A stretch of DNA of 64,000 nt from Chryseobacterium indoltheticum. Lineage in GTDB: Bacteria > Bacteroidota > Bacteroidia > Flavobacteriales > Weeksellaceae. The stretch covers positions 1,116,001-1,180,000 of the forward strand of contig NZ_CP033929.1 in the NCBI RefSeq assembly GCF_003815915.1. Reading direction: 5' to 3'. Below the pieces are notes generated by a model. It was not told the DNA's origin, did not search any database, and saw nothing but the letters and a program-made list of their open reading frames with translations. The translations under genes and the position numbers were made by a program. Shown here one piece after another: positions 18,613 to 23,019 of this stretch (its first letter is position 1; every line of letters starts with the position of its first letter).

Positions 18613-18738
18613 ATGAAACAATTACATAACATATCTAATCAGTATTCAAGACGACACGGACAAGAGCCGATGGGACTTGCGTGTATTCTTGATAGTGAAT
18701 TTGTGGATAAAAGGTGCTTATATAAATGGGTCAGCTAA
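18613..18738 (+). CDS. Leader peptide 2 containing 19 of 20 amino acids
   Basis: A 41-codon ORF ending 23 nt before an intrinsic terminator that abuts the tRNA array. The peptide begins MKQLHNISNQYSRRHGQEP and uses every amino acid except Thr. Codons are diverse: Arg AGA, CGA, AGG; Ser TCT, TCA, AGT, AGC; both His, Asn, Gln, Glu and Cys codons; Trp near the end. Codons 34-38 (AGGTGC to TATA, 18712-18724) can pair with 18757-18770, which includes the terminator's 5' arm. The same arrangement as in leader 1 with an unrelated peptide sequence points to selection for amino-acid coverage rather than for a peptide product. Confidence 0.7.
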   Translation: MKQLHNISNQYSRRHGQEPMGLACILDSEFVDKRCLYKWVS

Positions 18739-18770
18739 TATAGCGACACGTCAAAATATATAAAGCGCCT
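18712..18770 (+). promoter_or_regulatory. Antiterminator of leader 2
   Basis: AGGTGCTT (18712-18719) pairs with AAGCGCCT (18763-18770), and ATATA (18720-18724) with TATAT (18757-18761), leaving A18762 bulged: 13 bp with one G-U pair. It takes up the left arm of the terminator at 18762-18788, so the two folds exclude each other. The upstream strand is inside the last codons of leader 2 and would be covered by a ribosome finishing translation. Confidence 0.65.
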
Positions 18771-18792
18771 CCCGAAAAGAGGCGCTTTTTTT
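18762..18792 (+). terminator. Attenuator/terminator 2 directly before the tRNA array
   Basis: AAAGCGCCTC at 18762-18771 pairs perfectly with GAGGCGCTTT at 18779-18788, with a 7-nt loop and a T-run. The first tRNA gene starts four bases after the T-run, so read-through at this site would control the array. Confidence 0.9.
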
Positions 18793-18795
18793 TAT

Positions 18796-18868
18796 GGTTT
18801 CTTTAGCTTATTTGGTAAAGCGCCGGTCTGTGGAACCGGAGAACAGGGTTCGATCCCCGAAGATACCC
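18796..18868 (+). tRNA. tRNA-His(GTG)-like, degenerate
   Basis: Anticodon arm CCGGT-CTGTGGA-ACCGG gives anticodon GTG. Acceptor strands GGTTTCT and AGATACC pair with one T-T mismatch, and the T-stem (CAGGG against CCCGA) has two mismatches. The discriminator is C as in tRNA-His, but position -1 is T, so the usual encoded G-1 is missing. Probably an atypical or decaying tRNA. Confidence 0.75.
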
Positions 18869-18874
18869 AAAAGT

Positions 18875-18955
18875 GTGAATAGTCAATGGTGAATTTTGCT
18901 CGCAAGTGAATTTTAAAAATTGACAAGCAAAGCGAATTGACGATTGACAATTCAC
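18875..18955. repeat. Long hairpin repeat, copy 1 of 3
   Basis: GTGAATAGTCAATGGTGAATT at the left and CAAAGCGAATTGACGATTG...CAATTCAC at the right form a long imperfect inverted repeat. Related copies lie at 19641-19720 and 21039-21112, each separating blocks of the tRNA array. Confidence 0.7.
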
Positions 18956-18962
18956 AAAAAAT

Positions 18963-19036
18963 AATCTCATAGCTCGATTGGATAGAGCGTCGGTTTACGA
19001 CACCGAAGGTTGAAGGTTCGAATCCTTCTGAGATTA
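18963..19036 (+). tRNA. tRNA-Arg(ACG)
   Basis: Acceptor AATCTCA/TGAGATT is fully paired. The anticodon arm TCGGT-TTACGAC-ACCGA gives ACG, and the T-arm GAAGG-TTCGAAT-CCTTC is canonical. Discriminator A is followed by CA, not CCA. Arg(ACG) tRNA is the known target of colicin D. Confidence 0.9.
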
Positions 19037-19043
19037 CAAATAG

Positions 19044-19117
19044 AATCTCATAGCTCAAATGGTTAGAGCACCGGTCTTTTAAACCGGGGGTTGAAAGTTC
19101 AAATCTTTCTGGGGTTA
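19044..19117 (+). tRNA. tRNA-Lys(TTT)
   Basis: Anticodon arm CCGGT-CTTTTAA-ACCGG gives TTT. Acceptor AATCTCA/TGGGGTT pairs with two or three G-T wobbles. The T-arm loop is TTCAAAT. It ends A then CA. The weak acceptor is unusual for a housekeeping tRNA. Confidence 0.88.
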
Positions 19118-19121
19118 CAAA

Positions 19122-19195
19122 GATCTCGTAGCTCAATTGGATAGAGCATCGGTTTTCTAAACCGAGGGTTACAGGTTCGATCCCTGTCGAGGTCA
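19122..19195 (+). tRNA. tRNA-Arg(TCT)
   Basis: Anticodon arm TCGGT-TTTCTAA-ACCGA gives TCT (AGA/AGG codons). Acceptor GATCTCG/CGAGGTC pairs with one wobble. The T-arm ACAGG-TTCGATC-CCTGT is canonical. It ends A then CA. Confidence 0.9.
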
Positions 19196-19200
19196 CAAAA

Positions 19201-19285
19201 GGAGAGTAGGTAAATATTGGTTTGTTGCGGCTTACTGCTAATGAGTTCTACGACAGTAGTGAAGATTCGATTCCTTTGCTCTCCG
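19201..19285 (+). tRNA. tRNA-Ser(GCT)
   Basis: Acceptor GGAGAGT/GCTCTCC. The anticodon loop CTGCTAA gives GCT. The long variable arm (about 19248-19264) is typical of a class II tRNA. The T-arm is weak. It ends G then CA. Confidence 0.85.
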
Positions 19286-19293
19286 CAAAAAAA

Positions 19294-19415
19294 GGTCTAT
19301 TGAGGTAATGGTAACCTACCTGACTGTCGCTCAGGCACTGCGAGTTCGAAATGCAAAGCATTCGTGAATTCAAAAGAAAAAATATATGTGATGATGAACA
19401 ATCTCGCATAGACCG
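19294..19415 (+). tRNA. tRNA-Asp(GTC) with 51-nt T-loop insertion
   Basis: Acceptor GGTCTAT/ATAGACC, anticodon arm CCTGA-CTGTCGC-TCAGG (GTC) and T-stem GCGAG (19340-19344)/CTCGC (19403-19407) are intact. The T-loop spans 19345-19402, 58 nt instead of 7. The extra sequence starts within TTCGAA with a hairpin (ATGC AAA GCAT), then TTCGTGAATTC, and ends GATGAACAAT. Removing it would restore a normal TTCGAAT loop. Equivalent insertions sit in the Met and Tyr genes. Confidence 0.85.
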
Positions 19416-19418
19416 CAA

Positions 19419-19478
19419 AGATTCACGGAAAATTTCCGATCCGACTGTCTCTCGGAAAAGAATTTTGAAGTGAATCTG
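19419..19478 (+). ncRNA. Minimal 60-nt tRNA-like RNA with GTC anticodon
   Basis: A 7-bp acceptor-like stem AGATTCA (19419-19425)/TGAATCT (19471-19477) encloses a 5-bp anticodon-like stem TCCGA-CTGTCTC-TCGGA (19440-19456) with a 7-nt loop reading GTC (Asp). The D-arm is replaced by GGAAAATTTCC and the T-arm by about 13 nt with no TTC motif. It ends G then CA like the neighbouring tRNAs. Function is unknown; it could be a decoy or a decayed tRNA. Confidence 0.6.
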
Positions 19479-19482
19479 CAAA

Positions 19483-19554
19483 CTGGAAAGATAACGGTGG
19501 TTGTTTACCCGCCTTGGACGCGGGAGGTCGCAAGTTCGAATCTTGCTTTCCAGA
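19483..19554 (+). tRNA. tRNA-Pro(TGG)
   Basis: Acceptor CTGGAAA/TTTCCAG. The anticodon arm CCCGC-CTTGGAC-GCGGG gives TGG, and the T-arm GCAAG-TTCGAAT-CTTGC is canonical. It ends A then CA. The D-arm is irregular. Confidence 0.88.
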
Positions 19555-19560
19555 CAATTT

Positions 19561-19633
19561 GCTCCATTCGTGTAATGGTTTAGGACGGCTGCCTTTCGAG
19601 CAGTAAATAAGGGTTCGATTCCCTTATGGAGTG
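19561..19633 (+). tRNA. tRNA-Glu(TTC), copy 1
   Basis: Acceptor GCTCCAT/ATGGAGT. The anticodon arm GCTGC-CTTTCGA-GCAGT gives TTC, and the T-arm AAGGG-TTCGATT-CCCTT is canonical. It ends G then CA. A second Glu gene lies at 20742. Confidence 0.9.
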
Positions 19634-19640
19634 CAATAAT

Positions 19641-19720
19641 GTGAATGGTCAATAGTGAATTTCACTTCGTAAGTGAATTTGAAAATTGATAGCAAAGAGA
19701 ATTGATAATTGGCAGTTCAC
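19641..19720. repeat. Long hairpin repeat, copy 2 of 3
   Basis: Begins GTGAATGGTCAATAGTGAATT and ends with a roughly complementary segment closing on GTTCAC. It is related to the copies at 18875 and 21039. Confidence 0.65.
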
Positions 19721-19726
19721 ATAAAA

Positions 19727-19850
19727 GATTTCGTAGCTCAATGGGTTAGAGTATCGGTTTCATAAGCCGAAGGTTGAAGGTTCGAAATCCGAAGGATTCG
19801 TGAATACAAAAAATTAAATATAAAATTCATGAACAATCCTTCCGAAATTA
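19727..19850 (+). tRNA. tRNA-Met/Ile2(CAT) with 50-nt T-loop insertion
   Basis: Acceptor GATTTCG/CGAAATT. The anticodon arm TCGGT-TTCATAA-GCCGA gives CAT (Met, or lysidine-modified Ile). The T-stem GAAGG (19776-19780)/CCTTC (19838-19842) encloses a 57-nt loop starting TTCGAA. The insertion contains a hairpin ATCC GA AGGAT, then TCGTGAAT, an AT-rich loop and ATTCATGAACA. It is the same type as in the Asp and Tyr genes. It ends A then CA. Confidence 0.85.
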
Positions 19851-19856
19851 CAAAAT

Positions 19857-19928
19857 GATTCTGTAGCTCAATGGTAGAGCGCCGGTCTGTTAAACCGGAA
19901 GTTGAGAGTTCGAGCCTTTCCGGAATCG
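19857..19928 (+). tRNA. tRNA-Asn(GTT)
   Basis: Acceptor GATTCTG/CGGAATC. The anticodon arm CCGGT-CTGTTAA-ACCGG gives GTT. The T-arm GAGAG-TTCGAGC-CTTTC has a G-T pair. It ends G then CA. Confidence 0.9.
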
Positions 19929-19964
19929 CAAAAAAAACTAAATGTTAATTGTTTCAAAGAGAAA

Positions 19965-20026
19965 GAAAAAGTTTGTCGAGAGCAGAAGATCTTTACGCCA
20001 AAAACACAATATAGACAGGCTTTTTC
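19965..20026 (+). ncRNA. Repeated 62-68-nt RNA element, copy 1
   Basis: GAAAAAGTTTGTC at 19965-19977 pairs with GACAGGCTTTTTC at 20014-20026 (13 bp, two G-U). The interior carries AGCAGAAGATCTTTA. Copies 2 and 3 conserve the stem and the interior GCGCAGAAGTTCTTATATC. The paired strands vary together between copies, which supports an RNA structure. Function is unknown. Confidence 0.6.
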
Positions 20027-20107
20027 TTAACTCAAAAAATAAAAATTAATAGATGAAGGTTGGAAGATGGATGAAGGAAGTTTAAACTTAATATAAATTT
20101 TTAGGTG
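20027..20107. other. Low-complexity spacer in the tRNA array
   Basis: AT-rich DNA with the short direct repeats agatgaaggttgg and agatggatgaagg. No gene is seen. Confidence 0.3.
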
Positions 20108-20173
20108 AAAATAAAGTTTGTCAAAGCGCAGAAGTTCTTATATCAAACAAAAAATTAAGACAGGCTTTATTTT
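20108..20173 (+). ncRNA. Repeated RNA element, copy 2
   Basis: AAAATAAAGTTTGTC at 20108-20122 pairs with GACAGGCTTTATTTT at 20159-20173 (15 bp, two G-U). The interior GCGCAGAAGTTCTTATATC is identical to copy 3. GTTTG could alternatively pair with an internal CAAAC. Confidence 0.6.
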
Positions 20174-20265
20174 TTAATTAGAAGTTAGATGTTAGAAATT
20201 AGAATTTAGAAACTTGATATTTCTAAAAACTATCAACTAGAAACCAACAACTAGTTTAAAAAAAC

Positions 20266-20347
20266 GATGGTTCGCCGAAGTGGAAGAGTCGGGATGGTCT
20301 GCAAAACCGTTGTGAAAACTGAGTGGGTTTGAATCCCATAACCATCT
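20266..20347 (+). tRNA. tRNA-Cys(GCA)
   Basis: Acceptor GATGGTT/AACCATC. The anticodon arm ATGGT-CTGCAAA-ACCGT gives GCA. The T-arm GTGGG-TTTGAAT-CCCAT has TTTGAAT rather than TTCGAAT. An enlarged variable region makes it 82 nt. It ends T then CA. Confidence 0.88.
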
Positions 20348-20376
20348 CAAATAACTAAAATGAGATTAGTTCCGAA

Positions 20377-20450
20377 GAAAAAGTAAAAGTTTGTCGAGCG
20401 CAGAAGTTCTTATATCAAACTAAAAAAAATAATGACAGGCTTTGTTTTTC
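20377..20450 (+). ncRNA. Repeated RNA element, copy 3
   Basis: AAAAGTTTGTC (ending 20395) pairs with GACAGGCTTTGTTTTTC (20434-20450). The interior GAGCGCAGAAGTTCTTATATC matches copy 2. The element sits between Cys and Tyr tRNA genes. Confidence 0.6.
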
Positions 20451-20525
20451 TTCACAAAAGAAATTGGGTTAAAAATTAGTTGGAAAATTACTCATTACCA
20501 ATTATTTATTACCCATGAAAAAAAG

Positions 20526-20660
20526 GGAAGTACGCCGAAGTTGGAGAGTCGGGGCAGACTGTAAATCTGTTGCTTTATTGCTGAGTAGGTTCGAAATGCT
20601 TAGCATTCGTGAATTCATTAAAAAGAAATAAAAAATTCATGAACAATCCTACTACTTCCA
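20526..20660 (+). tRNA. tRNA-Tyr(GTA) with 51-nt T-loop insertion
   Basis: Acceptor GGAAGTA/TACTTCC. The anticodon arm GCAGA-CTGTAAA-TCTGT gives GTA, and a long variable arm fits tRNA-Tyr. The T-stem GTAGG (20585-20589)/CCTAC (20648-20652) encloses a 58-nt loop: TTCGAA, hairpin ATGC TTA GCAT, then TTCGTGAATT pairing with AATTCATGAA, then CAAT. It ends A then CA. Confidence 0.88.
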
Positions 20661-20662
20661 CA

Positions 20663-20733
20663 ACGCTTATAATGTAATGGCAGCATGCAGGAAATGTACT
20701 CTTGTTGTTTAGGTTCTATTCCTAGTCAGTTTG
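20663..20733 (+). pseudogene. Degenerate tRNA-Thr(TGT)-like sequence
   Basis: A D-arm like that of the Trp gene (TAATGTAATGGCAGCAT) is followed by CAGGA-AATGTAC-TCTTG, which would read TGT (Thr) but has A instead of U33. The T-arm is TTAGG-TTCTATT-CCTAG. Acceptor strands pair at only five of seven positions. It could be a decayed tRNA or a deliberate non-functional mimic. Thr is the one residue missing from leader 2. Confidence 0.5.
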
Positions 20734-20741
20734 TTTTAATC

Positions 20742-20814
20742 GCTCTATTCGTCTAACCGTTCAGGACGCCTGCCTTTCGAGCAGAAAACAAGGGTTCGAT
20801 TCCCTTATAGAGTA
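20742..20814 (+). tRNA. tRNA-Glu(TTC), copy 2
   Basis: Acceptor GCTCTAT/ATAGAGT. The anticodon loop CTTTCGA in a TGC/GCA stem gives TTC, and the T-arm AAGGG-TTCGATT-CCCTT is canonical. It ends A then CA. It differs from copy 1 in the acceptor and D-arm. Confidence 0.9.
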
Positions 20815-20879
20815 CAAAATATAAGTAATGATTGATGTGCAATGAGTACTCAAAACTCATAATTTATAACTCAAAAAAC

Positions 20880-20952
20880 TGATTCATAGTGTAATTGGTC
20901 AGCACACAAGACTTTGACTCTTGTTGTTCAGGTTCGAGTCCTGATGAATCAA
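20880..20952 (+). tRNA. tRNA-Gln(TTG)
   Basis: Acceptor TGATTCA/TGAATCA. The anticodon arm CAAGA-CTTTGAC-TCTTG gives TTG, and the T-arm TCAGG-TTCGAGT-CCTGA is canonical. It ends A then CA. Confidence 0.92.
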
Positions 20953-20960
20953 CAAAAATT

Positions 20961-21031
20961 GCTTCGATAATGTAATGGCAGCATCTCAGTCTCCAAAACT
21001 GATGGTATTGGTTCGAGTCCAGTTCGGAGCG
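20961..21031 (+). tRNA. tRNA-Trp(CCA)
   Basis: Acceptor GCTTCGA/TCGGAGC. The anticodon arm TCAGT-CTCCAAA-ACTGA gives CCA. The T-arm ATTGG-TTCGAGT-CCAGT has one wobble. It ends G then CA. It is the last tRNA gene of the array. Confidence 0.9.
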
Positions 21032-21038
21032 CAAAACG

Positions 21039-21112
21039 GTGAATAGTCAGTCGTGAATTTTGTTTCACAAGTGAATTTAAAAAAATTAACAAGCAAAGCG
21101 AATTGACTATTC
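21039..21112. repeat. Long hairpin repeat, copy 3 of 3
   Basis: Begins GTGAATAGTCAGTCGTGAATT and ends GAATTGACTATTCAT, giving an imperfect hairpin that closes the tRNA array. Confidence 0.65.
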
Positions 21113-21161
21113 ATAATTGACATTATTAACAAATAAGTATTTAAACAAACATGTAGAAAAA

Positions 21162-21647
21162 ATGGAAACGCAACAACAAACATGGCAAAACATGACCGGA
21201 AAAATTTTCCAAAACTCTATCACACAGTTGGTAGAAGAAGCCATCATTCGCGAACAGGCAAATGGACATCGACTGAAAGTGTGTGTGGGTTCAGACTCCC
21301 ACGTTTATGGTGATGCCATTAATTATGCTACGGCAGTTGTCTTTATTCGTGAGGGAAAAGGAGCGTTTACCTTTATCAGAAAAGAAAGAGAAATACAGAA
21401 TATCAGTATCACAGAGCGAATGTTGAACGAAGTCAACAAATCCGTAGAAATTGCCTACGCCATTTGCTCTATTCTAGAAATTTATGATGTGGAAATGGAG
21501 GTACACGCAGATATTAACACCGATCCGGATTTTAAATCCAACGTCGCTCTGAAAGATGCAATGGGATATATTCTGGGGATGGGTTATATATTTAAAGCAA
21601 AACCGTACGCTTTCGCAAGTTCCAATTGTGCTGATATGATGGTGTAA
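21162..21647 (+). CDS. YkuK-like protein with ribonuclease H fold (DUF458)
   Basis: 161 residues from the ATG at 21162; the open frame reaches a TTG 45 bp upstream, but that lies in the hairpin repeat and is unlikely to be used. The motif VCVGSDSHVYG (about 39-49) carries the Asp of an RNase H-like first strand. FIRKERE and the conserved EVHADINTDPDFKSN (about 118-132) match the DUF458/YkuK family, which is predicted to have an RNase H-like fold. A nuclease role is inferred from fold only. It lies directly behind the tRNA array and 19 bp before a DEDDh exonuclease, so RNA processing or clearance is a plausible context. Confidence 0.82.
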   Translation: METQQQTWQNMTGKIFQNSITQLVEEAIIREQANGHRLKVCVGSDSHVYGDAINYATAVVFIREGKGAFTFIRKEREIQNISITERMLNEVNKSVEIAYAICSILEIYDVEMEVHADINTDPDFKSNVALKDAMGYILGMGYIFKAKPYAFASSNCADMMV

Positions 21648-21666
21648 TTTTCAAAAAATAAATAAA

Positions 21667-22212
21667 ATGTTTTTATACGACAAAGTAATCGTCATAGATA
21701 TTGAAGCCACGTGTTGGGAAAAAGGACAAATCCCCGAAAATCAAAAAAGAGAAATCATTGAAATCGGAATTTGTAAACTCAATATGTCGGACGGAAGTAT
21801 CGAAGATAAAAGAAGTTACTTGATAAAGCCGACACAATCGCAAGTAAGTGAATACTGTACACAACTTACGGGAATCACTTCTGAAAAATTAGAGAAAGAA
21901 GGAATTTCTTTTAAAGAAGCTTGTTCAAATATCAAAAACAGATACAATTCATTACGAAGAACATATGCTGGTTATGGCGGATTTGATAAATCGATTATGG
22001 AAAGTCAATGTCAAGAATTTGATGTTAAATTTCCTTTTAGTGAAACTTATCTTGATGTGAAAGTGCTGATAAGTTTGATGAACGGAGAAAAGCCAATCGG
22101 ACTTTTGAAAGAACTTGAGGCAAGAAATATAAAATTTGAAGGGAGTGCGCATAGTGGAGCAGACGATGCTTTCAACACAGCGAAATTATTGTATCAAGTT
22201 TTAAAAAGTTAA
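21667..22212 (+). CDS. DEDDh 3'-5' exonuclease, ERI1-like
   Basis: 181 residues. Exo I is VIVIDIEATCW (Asp11, Glu13), exo II includes GGFDKS with Asp107, and exo III is HSGADDA (His162, Asp167), giving a complete DEDDh set. The DIEATCW form, rather than DxETTG, is typical of the ERI1/3'hExo and KapD-like branch, which trims RNA 3' ends. It lies 4 bp before the DinB-like gene and 19 bp after the YkuK-like gene, so the three are probably co-transcribed. RNA as substrate is an inference from the subfamily and from the tRNA-rich setting; trimming the odd N-CA tRNA ends would be one possible job. Confidence 0.87.
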   Translation: MFLYDKVIVIDIEATCWEKGQIPENQKREIIEIGICKLNMSDGSIEDKRSYLIKPTQSQVSEYCTQLTGITSEKLEKEGISFKEACSNIKNRYNSLRRTYAGYGGFDKSIMESQCQEFDVKFPFSETYLDVKVLISLMNGEKPIGLLKELEARNIKFEGSAHSGADDAFNTAKLLYQVLKS

Positions 22213-22216
22213 AGCA

Positions 22217-22771
22217 ATGGATATTTTTAGATTAATTCAGGATATAAAAACCCATTTGAAACTCAGTTTTGATGAGGTTGACAGGTGGTTTGAGAAAAAT
22301 AAAGAAACGTTGAATTTTCAACCTTCAAATGGAGGTTGGACGGTTCAGCAGATTTTAGAACATATTTATTTAACGAACTTTTATTTGTTGATTCTTATTG
22401 AAAAAGGTAAAAAAAAAGCAATGAGGAATTATCTTAATCTTGATTTAAATATTGAAATAGAAAATTACAGTTTCGATAAAGAAAAGTTTGATAAAGTAGG
22501 TGAATATGGTGCTTTTGAATGGATCAGACCAGAACATATGGAGCCAAAAGGAGAATTAAGTTTAGATGAAATGAGAAGTGTAATTTCTCAACAATATCAT
22601 CAATGTTTAAACTATTTAGATTTAATGAGAAACGGGGAAGGTCTTCTTTGTAAAACGACAATGACAGTCAATGAATTAGGGAAAATAAATGTGTCTGAAT
22701 ATATCTATTTTCTTTCGCTTCATGCTCAAAGGCATATTACTCAGATGAAGAACAATGAACTAAATAAATAA
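22217..22771 (+). CDS. DinB-like four-helix protein
   Basis: 184 residues. The signature WTVQQILEHIYLTNFYLLILI (about 37-57) and the C-terminal SLHAQRHITQMKN (about 167-179) contain the His residues that bind a metal ion in the DinB/YfiT superfamily. Members include thiol-dependent transferases and many proteins of unknown activity. The middle segment is charged. It follows the exonuclease by 4 bp and is the end of that small operon. Its relation to RNA processing is not known; it may be incidental. Confidence 0.83.
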   Translation: MDIFRLIQDIKTHLKLSFDEVDRWFEKNKETLNFQPSNGGWTVQQILEHIYLTNFYLLILIEKGKKKAMRNYLNLDLNIEIENYSFDKEKFDKVGEYGAFEWIRPEHMEPKGELSLDEMRSVISQQYHQCLNYLDLMRNGEGLLCKTTMTVNELGKINVSEYIYFLSLHAQRHITQMKNNELNK

Positions 22772-22793
22772 AATATTTTCCAATTAAATTTTC

Positions 22794-22830
22794 CTACGCA
22801 AAAAGACTGCGCATTTTAACTTTTACTTTG
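22794..22830 (+). promoter_or_regulatory. Shared island operator/promoter, copy 1
   Basis: CTACGCAAAAAGACTGCGCA at 22794-22813 is an imperfect inverted repeat (TACGCA/TGCGCA). Exactly 13 nt separate it from TTTG at 22827-22830, which is followed by CATAA. The same arrangement occurs at 25673 and 29681. It would drive the tRNA-like RNA downstream, from about 22836. Confidence 0.8.
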
Positions 22831-22865
22831 CATAATCAAAAGGACAAAACACTAAAATTTTGAAA

Positions 22866-22940
22866 ATGAATTTTAGTCAAAATATCAGACAGGTCTTGTT
22901 GGGTGTTTCTGTATATCACCATTGCAGAATACTTTGTTGA
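22866..22940 (+). CDS. Possible 24-codon leader ORF of the permuted tRNA-like RNA
   Basis: A short ORF (MNFSQNIRQVLL...) begins about 30 nt after the predicted transcription start and uses 13 different amino acids, including Gln, His, Tyr, Cys, Arg(AGA) and Ser(AGT), which match array tRNAs. A hairpin CAGAATAC (22925-22932)/GTATTCTG (22952-22959) overlaps its end. It lacks Trp, Lys, Glu, Asp, Pro and others, so its leader role is much less certain than for the two ORFs at 18 kb. Confidence 0.3.
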   Translation: MNFSQNIRQVLLGVSVYHHCRILC

Positions 22941-23019
22941 GAAACATGATTGTATTCTGTTCAGCTTGATTTGAAGGTTTAAGGAGTTTACCAAAAAACT
23001 TCTACATTTTTCTAGGTAT

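Noticed and set aside
18792..19652. Minus-strand open frames of 134 codons across the tRNA array
   Set aside because: They are antisense to tRNA genes and contain the GIEP/CSIQLSYEI-type peptides that always appear when tRNAs are read backwards; they are not genes.
19345..20647. T-loop insertions as group I introns
   Set aside because: They are only about 50 nt, sit in the T-loop rather than the anticodon loop, and lack group I core segments.
18796..21031. tRNA array as a sign of a prophage
   Set aside because: No integrase, capsid, portal, terminase or lysis genes lie on either side, and the neighbours are RNA-processing genes.
20986..21183. Minus-strand open frame over the Trp tRNA
   Set aside because: Antisense to a tRNA and a hairpin repeat; no protein-like features.
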